From: GCA-002688135 sp964536565
GTDB lineage: Bacteria; Patescibacteriota; Patescibacteriia; Magasanikbacterales; GCA-002688135
NCBI GenBank assembly: GCA_964536565.1
Contig: CAZHXK010000038.1
Location: 1 to 12,323 of the forward strand
Length of the DNA: 12,323 nucleotides
Direction: 5' to 3'
Shown: piece after piece, positions 6,176-11,737 of the stretch
Position numbering within the stretch: the stretch's first letter is position 1
How the letters are laid out: every line of letters begins with the position of its first letter
Notes under the pieces: generated by a model
What the model saw: the letters and a program-made list of their open reading frames with translations, nothing else
What the model was told of the DNA's origin: nothing
The model's database searches: none
Program-made: the position numbers and the translations under genes

Positions 6176-6916
6176 TTAACCAAAATATCGTATAATATCC
6201 AACCCGTAATACCACACCACAACCGTCGCTGGAATCAGGAATACCCCAAACGGAAGTGAATCTCCCAGGTCCTTTCTCTTCATAAGCAATAAACCAACTG
6301 CAACTACCGCACCAACAACATATGCAATTCCCAACGCCGTCACCACACCAGTCACACCAAGCATCACACCCATAATCGCACCTAACCGAATATCACCGGA
6401 TCCAACCCACTTTCCTTTTGAAATAATATATTGCAACGCAAACACACCAGCACCGATCACCGCACCCCCAACCATCTGTGGCACACTGAACCCTCGCAAC
6501 CACATATATCCAAATGTAAACAACAATGTTGGAAGCGTAATCAAATCTGGCAACACACCATGATGCGCATCAAACAAAAACAGTACAAATAAACTCGATA
6601 ATAAAAACAATCGAATAAACACATCATCCGGACCAATCTGCGGCGTGATAAAAAACACACTTAAAAAAAGAATTCCAAGAATAACCTCGGAAAAAAAGTG
6701 CCACATTGAAATTTTACTTTTACACGATTTACACCTCCCCTTGAGCAACACAAAACTTAATACAGGAATAAGCTCAATAGCACGCAACTGAATTTTACAT
6801 GAGTTACACCGTGACCGTCCTTTCACAAACGATTCACCACTCATGCAACGAGATACAAAAACGAGCACAAAACTCCCCAACACCGCACCCAAGGCAAATA
6901 GTAAAAAGATATGCAT
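6176..6916 (-). CDS. pilD: Prepilin peptidase / N-methyltransferase (A24 family)
   Basis: This integral membrane aspartyl protease cuts the short leader of type IV prepilins after Gly and N-methylates the new Phe. The 246 residues show the bifunctional form: an N-terminal cytoplasmic domain with a Cys4 zinc site (C37, C40, C62, C65) followed by hydrophobic helices. The catalytic aspartates sit in LFDAHHGVLPD (Asp116) and VGSGDIRLGA (Asp175); the late LPFGVFLIPA segment is also typical. Its substrate is probably the pseudopilin encoded just upstream. The start is set at ATG 6916 (MHIFLLFALGAVLGSF). An AGGAGG lies only 1 nt before it, unusually close; a GTG at 6931, directly after the pseudopilin stop, is the alternative and adds five residues. 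Last gene of the pilM cluster. Confidence 0.93.
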   Translation of the reverse strand: MHIFLLFALGAVLGSFVLVFVSRCMSGESFVKGRSRCNSCKIQLRAIELIPVLSFVLLKGRCKSCKSKISMWHFFSEVILGILFLSVFFITPQIGPDDVFIRLFLLSSLFVLFLFDAHHGVLPDLITLPTLLFTFGYMWLRGFSVPQMVGGAVIGAGVFALQYIISKGKWVGSGDIRLGAIMGVMLGVTGVVTALGIAYVVGAVVAVGLLLMKRKDLGDSLPFGVFLIPATVVVWYYGLDIIRYFG

Positions 6917-6931
6917 ACCTCCTAAACACAC

Positions 6932-7393
6932 TTATTGAATACCAGACGGCCGCATCACATGCGCACCACGAACCAAACCAGCGGAATCACCCTCTAAAGA
7001 AAACCCGAGCCTGTACGCAGCTGGTGGCCCTGCATCATATGAATACACAAACGACGCACCTCCTGGAGCTGGATTTGGCATAACATTCGTTAACCATACG
7101 CTCCCCGTACATCCCCCTGCTGGATGAAAACCAGCATCATCCAAACATCGAGCTTGATCTGACCCAAGCACAATATTCTCCCCCGCTGGATAGTCTCCAT
7201 TTTCATTAAAGTACAATTCAAGTCCAAAAAACACTTCCTTCATGTGCGCCAATCGCAGAACATCACGCGACGTTTTCCGAGTTGAACCAACCGCCAACAC
7301 GCTCCCAATCGCCAAAATACCAATCACACCCAACACCACAATCAACTCAACTAATGTAAATCCTCTTTTATAATACATGTCGTCTCTTCTCAT
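6932..7393 (-). CDS. Type IV pseudopilin / GspG-like prepilin
   Basis: The 153-residue protein starts with a short positive leader MRRDDMYYKRG and the class III signal site G11/F12, with the conserved Glu at mature +5 (FTLVE) in a hydrophobic helix (about 12-36). The soluble part carries YFNENGDYP, typical of GspG/PilE-like minor pilins, and a Cys pair (C83, C95) that could form a disulphide. Mature length would be 142 residues. The protein would be processed by the prepilin peptidase encoded next and assembled into a pilus or pseudopilus. The ATG at 7393 follows the receiver-gene stop by 1 nt and has GAGGGA 6 nt upstream; an internal ATG at 7378 is less well served. Whether it is a major or minor subunit cannot be told. 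Confidence 0.92.
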   Translation of the reverse strand: MRRDDMYYKRGFTLVELIVVLGVIGILAIGSVLAVGSTRKTSRDVLRLAHMKEVFFGLELYFNENGDYPAGENIVLGSDQARCLDDAGFHPAGGCTGSVWLTNVMPNPAPGGASFVYSYDAGPPAAYRLGFSLEGDSAGLVRGAHVMRPSGIQ

Positions 7394-7394
7394 A

Positions 7395-7763
7395 TTATTC
7401 CCTCATGCCGACCACTCCCGCAACAATGCGTTCTGGATGACAATGTAACTTTAAACAAAATTGATGAACTTTTAATTTCCTCGCGCGAGCCACGTCAGCA
7501 ACATCCGATAAATGCGACAATACTACAACCGGAATCTTCTTTAATGTTTGCAATTTCTGCATGTTACCTATCACATCAAACCCATCCTCACCAGGAATCG
7601 CCATATCAACCAACACCGCAAATGGTTTCTTTTCTTTTATTACCTTCAACGCCTTCTCACCCTTTTGAACATCTTTCAAGCTAAAATCGTATTCCGCAAA
7701 TAAGTCTTTATAAATCTCAACCATTCTATCATCCGCTGACACCATGACTATAAGTGGTTTCAT
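7395..7763 (-). CDS. Stand-alone CheY-like receiver protein
   Basis: This is a single REC domain of 122 residues with no output domain. The acidic pair Asp11-Asp12, phosphoacceptor Asp53 (VLVDMAIPGEDG), switch Ser83 (VVVLSH) and Lys105 (CLKLH) are in place, so phosphorylation is expected from an unseen kinase. The segment before Lys105 (RKLKVHQF) lacks the usual GADDY-type sequence. GGAG 6 nt upstream supports the ATG at 7763, giving MKPLIVMVSADD, rather than the ATG at 7775, which touches the adjacent repeat. It is tightly linked to the pseudopilin gene (1 nt gap) inside a pilus locus, which suggests a role in pilus control, as PilG/PilH-like receivers have elsewhere. The partner is unknown. 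Confidence 0.9.
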   Translation of the reverse strand: MKPLIVMVSADDRMVEIYKDLFAEYDFSLKDVQKGEKALKVIKEKKPFAVLVDMAIPGEDGFDVIGNMQKLQTLKKIPVVVLSHLSDVADVARARKLKVHQFCLKLHCHPERIVAGVVGMRE

Positions 7764-7772
7764 ATAATTCTC

Positions 7773-7888
7773 CATGTCATCCTGAGCGGAATGGAACGCA
7801 GTGGAATGAAGTCGAAGGATCTCGTGGTTAATTGTACGAGATCCTTCGACTGCGCACTCGTACCTCGCGCTTCGCTCAGGATGACATG
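7773..7888. repeat. Nested palindromic intergenic element (116 bp)
   Basis: Outer arms CATGTCATCCTGAGCG (7773-7788) and CGCTCAGGATGACATG (7873-7888) are perfect 16-bp inverted repeats. Inner arms at 7810-7825 and 7836-7851 are another perfect 16-bp pair around a 10-nt loop. The CCTGAGCG and GAAGGATCTCG words belong to an intergenic repeat type widespread in bacterial genomes. It fills the gap between pilM and the receiver gene; in RNA it would form a strong cruciform-like fold that could terminate, stabilise or separate the message. A + strand open frame through it is an artefact. Confidence 0.9.
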
Positions 7889-7900
7889 CTTTGGTGATTT

Positions 7901-8992
7901 TTACTTAGCCTCCCTGAGAGCTAATCCTACACTAACTGCAAACCGAGTACCAATCTCGTACAATGCCGGTCGTAAATTCTCTGGATACCACGTACGCGCC
8001 CACGGATCTCCAACAAAAACCTTCATGTTGAATGTATGTGATAAAAACGCATCCAAGCCAGGCAATAAAGACGATCCACCCGTTAATACAACACGCTCAG
8101 GGTGTGTTCCACCCTGCTGCGTTGTATACAAATTCATGGTATATCGAATTTCATTGATAAGTGGCTGCATCGTTCTCTGAAAAATCTTAGGAAATCCAGT
8201 CTCATCAGCCTCAATAGTTCCTGAAGCCATAATATCTGCTTTCATTTGTTCCGCCTTATCCAAACCAACCTTCAAAACGCTATCCAATGCTTGTGTAAAA
8301 TTCACACCACCCAACTGCATTGAACGATGCAACACAGGCAACGTATTTTCAACGACAAAAAAGTTTGATCGAACCGCACCAATATCAACAAGCAAAACAC
8401 TCGTCGGATCATTTCCTATCAAAGAACGTGTCAAAGCAAACGCTTCTGTTTCTAAACTTTTCAACGTAAAACCAGCTCGTTTGAAAATATCTGCAATCCG
8501 CGTAACGGTCGTGCGAGGTGCTGCTGTAATCAAAACCGCGATATCCTTTGCTACCATTTTCTGATCAACCCCAAAACTTTTTGAATCCGCTTTTGGCTTC
8601 TTATTTTTCTCTTCAATCACTTTCCAATCAACCACAGCTTCAGCAACAGGAAACGGTAAAAATTTCTGAGCTTCTCGCTCAATCAAAGCTCCTTGCTCTT
8701 TTTTTGCTACGTTAGGAATACGAATGACAGCAGAAAATACATCAGAGAGAGGAACAGACGCAACAACATCTTTCGTTTTCACCTTAGCCCCTGCAGCAAC
8801 TTTCTTAATAAGAGCCGCCTGCAATTTCCGCTGCTCCAAATCATCATCTGGCATTTTCAAATCACCAGAACTATATCCATACGTAACCAAATGCATCTGT
8901 CGTTTATCTTGACGCAACTCCACCATCTTCACACTCGATGCACCAAGATCCACGCCTAAAATCGAATTTTCTTTTTTGGAAAATATTCCCAT
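7901..8992 (-). CDS. pilM: Type IV pilus assembly protein PilM (actin-like ATPase)
   Basis: PilM is the cytoplasmic actin-fold ATP-binding protein that, with PilN/PilO, forms the inner-membrane platform of type IV pili. The 363 residues show the FtsA/PilM pattern. The N-terminal phosphate-1 loop is LGVDLGASSVKMVEL (12-26), then EREAQKFLPFP (105-115), where the PilM subdomain follows. The phosphate-2 loop is LVDIGAVRSNFFVV (201-214), and the C-terminal adenosine motif is VVLTGGSSLLPGL (301-313). The start is MGIFSKKENS at 8992, which leaves a cytosolic N-terminus as in PilM. The frame is open back to 9163, but that stretch is promoter, repeat and terminator DNA. There is no SD close to the ATG. 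pilN, pilO and motor genes are not in the window. Confidence 0.93.
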   Translation of the reverse strand: MGIFSKKENSILGVDLGASSVKMVELRQDKRQMHLVTYGYSSGDLKMPDDDLEQRKLQAALIKKVAAGAKVKTKDVVASVPLSDVFSAVIRIPNVAKKEQGALIEREAQKFLPFPVAEAVVDWKVIEEKNKKPKADSKSFGVDQKMVAKDIAVLITAAPRTTVTRIADIFKRAGFTLKSLETEAFALTRSLIGNDPTSVLLVDIGAVRSNFFVVENTLPVLHRSMQLGGVNFTQALDSVLKVGLDKAEQMKADIMASGTIEADETGFPKIFQRTMQPLINEIRYTMNLYTTQQGGTHPERVVLTGGSSLLPGLDAFLSHTFNMKVFVGDPWARTWYPENLRPALYEIGTRFAVSVGLALREAK

Positions 8993-9002
8993 AATAAAAT
9001 TT

Positions 9003-9029
9003 GTCATCCTCGCGAATGCGGAGATCCAG
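9003..9029. repeat. Second type of short intergenic palindrome in the pilM leader
   Basis: On the - strand ATCTCCGC-ATTC-GCGAGGAT forms an 8-position stem (one mismatch, one G-T pair) with a 4-nt loop, followed by GACA. It resembles the common GGATCCCCGCATTCGCGGGGATGAC intergenic palindrome type in reduced form. It occupies the pilM 5' leader, 11 nt before the start codon. Confidence 0.6.
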
Positions 9030-9048
9030 CAAATCCATAATGTACAAT

Positions 9049-9057
9049 AGTATACCA
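9049..9057 (-). promoter_or_regulatory. Candidate extended -10 promoter of the pilM cluster
   Basis: On the - strand TGG-TATACT (9057 to 9049) is an extended -10 close to consensus. Seventeen bases upstream of TATACT is only the T-run of the preceding terminator. Transcription would start near 9042, giving a leader of about 50 nt that contains the palindrome at 9003-9029. Confidence 0.55.
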
Positions 9058-9071
9058 CAACCCAAACCAAT

Positions 9072-9096
9072 AAAAAAATCCCCTCACTGAGGGGAT
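9072..9096 (-). terminator. Intrinsic terminator of the 9105-9737 gene
   Basis: On the - strand CCCCTC-AGT-GAGGGG, extended by flanking A-T pairs, is followed by seven T. It starts 8 bases after the stop codon. Confidence 0.93.
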
Positions 9097-9104
9097 CGAA
9101 TGAC

Positions 9105-9737
9105 CTACAAATTGTAGATCGGAACCGGCGACTGATGCGGAATACGACGTCCATCGAGCGCACAATTCCGTACGAAGTCGGGTTGAGTTTTTAGAAGAAG
9201 ATCGTAACACTCAGCACGAAATGCACGAGGGACATTGTAATCAATGATCAAGACCGCTTCGCGAACATCCATCTCACCAATACGACTCTTAACCACATGC
9301 TCAGGAGACTGACAGCATGGATGATTGCCCTCAAACCGAGCATTCCGTTGCTCTACCCTCCGAGTAAGCTCCATGATGTTATCGACGCACGTCAGACCCA
9401 TCTCAATCAACGGTGCAGAGCACAACGGCATCGTGAGATCAAAACTCACCTCACCACTAACCTGACGACGCACAACAACAGTATCGTCTTCCTCCAGCGT
9501 CACATACACCGGCAGCAGATCATTCGCATGACGCGACAACCCCGCAAACAAGGTCGGATGGATGTAATGAACCATCCCAATCGCACCACGCTCTTCCACT
9601 GCAATGCAATGACCATCCAACGAATGACCACGACTAAAAGTCTTCAGCATACCCTTCAAGACCCACGAACCATCATCACCAAACACACTCTCAGTAAGCG
9701 GAACGAGAGGTGTTTCTGTACCCAACTGAACTGTCAT
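9105..9737 (-). CDS. Unrecognised soluble protein, single-gene unit
   Basis: I do not recognise this 210-residue protein. It has no signal peptide, membrane helix or known catalytic motif. Visible features are a beta-rich middle (LLPVYVTLEEDDTVVVRRQVSGEVSFDL is broken by no proline after its start), a Cys pair in NHPCCQSPE (about 140-148), and a final part that looks helical (FRAECYDLLLKTQPDFVRNC). The gene is certainly expressed as a unit. It has a TTGACA promoter with 17-nt spacing, an AAGGAG SD 6 nt before ATG 9737, a complete frame, and a terminator 8 bases past the stop. It lies between yvcK and the pilus cluster, but nothing links it to either. Its architecture matches the unrecognised gene at 5271-6031, although I see no protein similarity between them. 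Confidence 0.85.
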   Translation of the reverse strand: MTVQLGTETPLVPLTESVFGDDGSWVLKGMLKTFSRGHSLDGHCIAVEERGAIGMVHYIHPTLFAGLSRHANDLLPVYVTLEEDDTVVVRRQVSGEVSFDLTMPLCSAPLIEMGLTCVDNIMELTRRVEQRNARFEGNHPCCQSPEHVVKSRIGEMDVREAVLIIDYNVPRAFRAECYDLLLKTQPDFVRNCALDGRRIPHQSPVPIYNL

Positions 9738-9767
9738 GCCAAACTCCTTGTATATAGATCTGGCGAA

Positions 9768-9796
9768 ATCCTAGCATCCAATCCCCTTCATGTCAA
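9768..9796 (-). promoter_or_regulatory. sigma70-type promoter of the 9105-9737 gene
   Basis: On the - strand TTGACA (9796-9791), a 17-nt spacer and TAGGAT (9773-9768). The SD AAGGAG follows about 20 bases further on, giving a short leader. Confidence 0.8.
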
Positions 9797-9811
9797 GCCA
9801 CTAAGCGAAAT

Positions 9812-9836
9812 AAAAAATCCCCTCTTTTCGAGGGGA
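9812..9836 (-). terminator. Intrinsic terminator of yvcK
   Basis: On the - strand CCCCTC-GAAAA-GAGGGG with a 5-nt loop is followed by AT and a T-run. It begins 5 bases beyond the yvcK stop codon. Confidence 0.9.
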
Positions 9837-9840
9837 CCAA

Positions 9841-10854
9841 CTACGAAACCGTCTTTCCAACCTGTCGAATTGAGGACGGACGACGTAGTGGAATAGGACG
9901 AGTAAAATACGCAGACATCACATCCTGCAATGCACGCGACAACTTTCTATAGTCGTGACGAACAAGCTCTCCTGCCGACGCCAAATCTGCTCCGACAATA
10001 CGCTCATCTTGCATGCACGGATCAGTACACGCAACAGGATACTGAAATTTCGCCGCGTAACTCGCAAGCACTTCAGCATCATGCTCAGACTCATCAATCA
10101 GCACATGACTCAACTTACACTCCGTGGCCGCTTCAATGCGATCAATGAAATCCGACACGCAAAAGTCTCGCGTATCTCCATTCAACGTCATCGTGTTACA
10201 CACGAAAATTTGAGGAGCATTCGACTGCATCAAAACATCTGACACACCCTTCATCTGCAACACAGGCAAAAGACTGGTATACAAACTTCCGGGTGCGATG
10301 ATAATAACATCAGCTTGCGTAATAGCCTCTGATGCATCCTCACCGATATACGCCGTGTTCGGCTCGATGAGTAAACGCTGCACGTTCGCCGCGCCACGAT
10401 AATCATCAATAGACCCCTCACCCTCAAGCACTGTGCCATCAGAATAATGAGCCGTGATAGAAACGCTGGCGTGCGAAATTGGAACAACATGATGCTTCAC
10501 ACGAAGCAGAGCCGAAAGCGAATCAATCGCTGACTGCATACCCGCCTGAGACGAATGCATCGTAAGCAACATGTTACCAATCGTATGGTTTGCAAAGTCA
10601 CCTTCAGGGAAACGATGCAGCATAAAATCTCGTACTGACACCGGATCCAATCTCGTTAGCGCAAGAATAGCCTTCAGAATGTCTCCTGGAGGCAGTCCAC
10701 CGTGTTTGTCTCGCAGCTTCCCAGATGAACCACCTGAATCAGCGACGGAAACAACCGCAGTAATATCAACATTAGAAATGAGCTTCAACGCACGCAACAG
10801 AGCATAATGCCCTGTGCCACCGCCAAGCGTCACGATTTTCCGCACGTCGGTCAT
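9841..10854 (-). CDS. yvcK: YvcK/CofD-like protein (putative gluconeogenesis factor)
   Basis: YvcK proteins share the CofD (2-phospho-L-lactate transferase) fold. In Bacillus and mycobacteria they are cytosolic, bind UDP-sugars and influence carbon flux into cell-wall precursors and cell shape; no enzyme reaction is firmly established. The 337-residue protein shows the family motifs in order: TLGGGTG (9-15), SVADSGGSSGKLR (36-48), LPPGDI (54-59), NHTIGN (89-94), EGEGSI (144-149) and IIAPGSLYTSLLP (186-198). The true start is ATG 10854 with AAAGGAG 6 nt upstream; the frame extends to 10941, but only into promoter and terminator DNA. It has its own promoter (10910-10882) and terminator. The genes often found beside yvcK (rapZ, whiA) are absent here. 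Confidence 0.93.
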   Translation of the reverse strand: MTDVRKIVTLGGGTGHYALLRALKLISNVDITAVVSVADSGGSSGKLRDKHGGLPPGDILKAILALTRLDPVSVRDFMLHRFPEGDFANHTIGNMLLTMHSSQAGMQSAIDSLSALLRVKHHVVPISHASVSITAHYSDGTVLEGEGSIDDYRGAANVQRLLIEPNTAYIGEDASEAITQADVIIIAPGSLYTSLLPVLQMKGVSDVLMQSNAPQIFVCNTMTLNGDTRDFCVSDFIDRIEAATECKLSHVLIDESEHDAEVLASYAAKFQYPVACTDPCMQDERIVGADLASAGELVRHDYRKLSRALQDVMSAYFTRPIPLRRPSSIRQVGKTVS

Positions 10855-10881
10855 AACAGTCTCCTTTAAAGAACTTCCGAC

Positions 10882-10910
10882 ATCATATGCAAGAACACAA
10901 GATATGACAA
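10882..10910 (-). promoter_or_regulatory. sigma70-type promoter of yvcK
   Basis: On the - strand TTGTCA (10910-10905), a 17-nt spacer and TATGAT (10887-10882). It is followed by a short leader with AAAGGAG before the ATG at 10854. Confidence 0.75.
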
Positions 10911-10918
10911 GACCCAAC

Positions 10919-10947
10919 AAAAAAACATGGCTGTATAACAACCATGT
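10919..10947 (-). terminator. Intrinsic terminator of the HD-domain gene
   Basis: On the - strand ACATGGTTGT pairs with ACAGCCATGT (10 bp, one G-T pair) around a TAT loop, then a T-run. It begins 10 bases after the TAA at 10958 and 5 bases after the TAG of the alternative frame, so both frames end where a gene should. Confidence 0.88.
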
Positions 10948-10957
10948 ACGTACTAAC

Positions 10958-11521
10958 TTACCTGCTTAAGGAAATATTTAACTCCTGCAAAGTGCATGTA
11001 ATCACTGAGCCACACAGACCAGCGATCACGATTAGCTTCCAAATAGTCTTGCCAAGACAGTACTCTTCATGAAGAAAAATCAGATATCCCACCTTCTCGC
11101 AAACGTCCCAGAACTGAACTTCACGATCTGTAAACACGCCTCCGGCGGATGCATCAGGCGAAAGCGGAAAATGCTCAGCACAACCCAACGGAACAACTGT
11201 CCTCATTAGATCAACGTAAGCTTCAACTTCTTGTTGCTCGTCATCCTCAGTTTTTTCGTCATAAAGCACATCACCATTTACTGCTTCACCAATGTCGTGA
11301 TTAACAGCAGCCTGCAACATCTTGTATGCACGGATGTCAGTCATATCACCATACTGTTCTTCAAGCGCAACCATAAGCTGCACCACCCACGCCATTTTGT
11401 AGGCATGCATCAATACATTTTCATGCGTTGCATCAATATCCTTCTCCGGATCAGGATGCTTCCAGCGAAGCTCACGACGCAAACCAGCAAGAAGAGAGCG
11501 CAACCACGTTTCGAGTCTCAT
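10958..11521 (-). CDS. HD-domain phosphohydrolase-like protein, C-terminus probably frameshifted
   Basis: The N-terminal part is an HD-superfamily domain like YfbR-type 5'-nucleotidases. It has a histidine region ATHENVLMHAYK (His33/His39), the metal-binding pair in NHDIGEAVNGD (His75-Asp76, with Glu79 and Asp84) and a late helix FWDVCEKVGYLIFLHEEY (138-154), where the usual Asp may be replaced by Glu142 or supplied by Asp139. Such proteins hydrolyse phosphate esters of nucleotides; the substrate here is unknown. The start is ATG 11521, with GAGGAGG 6 nt upstream and a promoter at 11587-11559. From about Lys158 the read frame turns oddly hydrophobic (KLIVIAGLCGSVITC). A -1 step at 11048-11051 instead gives DYLEANRDRWSVWLSDYM and on to KYFLKQVS, ending at TAG 10953, a far more protein-like tail (189 residues). 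One lost A would explain it. Confidence 0.82.
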   Translation of the reverse strand: MRLETWLRSLLAGLRRELRWKHPDPEKDIDATHENVLMHAYKMAWVVQLMVALEEQYGDMTDIRAYKMLQAAVNHDIGEAVNGDVLYDEKTEDDEQQEVEAYVDLMRTVVPLGCAEHFPLSPDASAGGVFTDREVQFWDVCEKVGYLIFLHEEYCLGKTIWKLIVIAGLCGSVITCTLQELNISLSR

Positions 11522-11558
11522 AACATGCCTCCTCAGACAATACAACGAACTGATTCGC

Positions 11559-11587
11559 ATCTTAGAGCTAGCACCACATCTGCACAA
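11559..11587 (-). promoter_or_regulatory. Candidate promoter of the HD-domain gene
   Basis: On the - strand TTGTGC (11587-11582), a 17-nt spacer and TAAGAT (11564-11559). The -35 is weak. The position gives a leader of about 30 nt containing GAGGAGG, matching the layout of the other single-gene units. Confidence 0.5.
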
Positions 11588-11737
11588 GTGGATAAAAAGG
11601 GTGTAGGGATTAGAGGCTAGGGTTTAGGGGCTAGAATAGATGCTACACCTGTACCCTTAAATCTTATTGCCAACCGAGTTCAAATATGAAAAAATACTGA
11701 CTAAGAACGCGCCAAAACTCCTGCCTTAAACAACCAT
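11588..11737. other. Divergent intergenic region between the HD gene and cysS
   Basis: This 150-base space separates two divergent genes. Its left part is heptamer array copy 4 (11599-11636), followed by a short C-rich inverted piece (11643-11657). The AT-rich right part (about 11660-11737) must hold the cysS promoter, but no -35/-10 pair there is convincing, and no SD precedes the cysS ATG. Confidence 0.5.
11599..11636 (+). repeat. Heptameric TAGGGTN-type array, copy 4
   Basis: G runs occur at 7-nt steps (11599, 11606, 11613, 11620, 11627), the third degraded to GAG. The units are variants of TAGGGNT. Together with the C-rich stretch CTACACCTGTACCC at 11643-11656 it makes an imperfect inverted arrangement, like copies 1 and 2. 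Confidence 0.75.

Noticed and set aside
7773..7888. Simple intrinsic terminator of pilM
   Set aside because: The hairpin is strong but no T-run follows on the - strand, so ordinary intrinsic termination is not supported.
7791..8180. 129-codon + strand open frame
   Set aside because: Its start lies in the nested palindrome (typical repeat-derived peptide) and the rest is antisense to pilM.
8993..9163. 57-residue N-terminal extension of PilM, with an apparent membrane helix
   Set aside because: It translates through the upstream gene's tail, a terminator, a promoter and a palindrome; PilM normally begins as at 8992.
5271..9737. Homology between the two unrecognised proteins (5271-6031 and 9105-9737)
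   Set aside because: Only their gene layout is alike; reading the proteins side by side shows no shared motif.
9297..9896. 199-codon + strand open frame
   Set aside because: It lies antisense across the 9105-9737 gene, its promoter and the yvcK terminator; no start signal, and rich in His, Thr and Pro as expected of a shadow.
11660..11737. cysS promoter (TTGCCA near 11671 with an AT-rich -10)
   Set aside because: No -10 at an acceptable spacing resembles consensus; not called.
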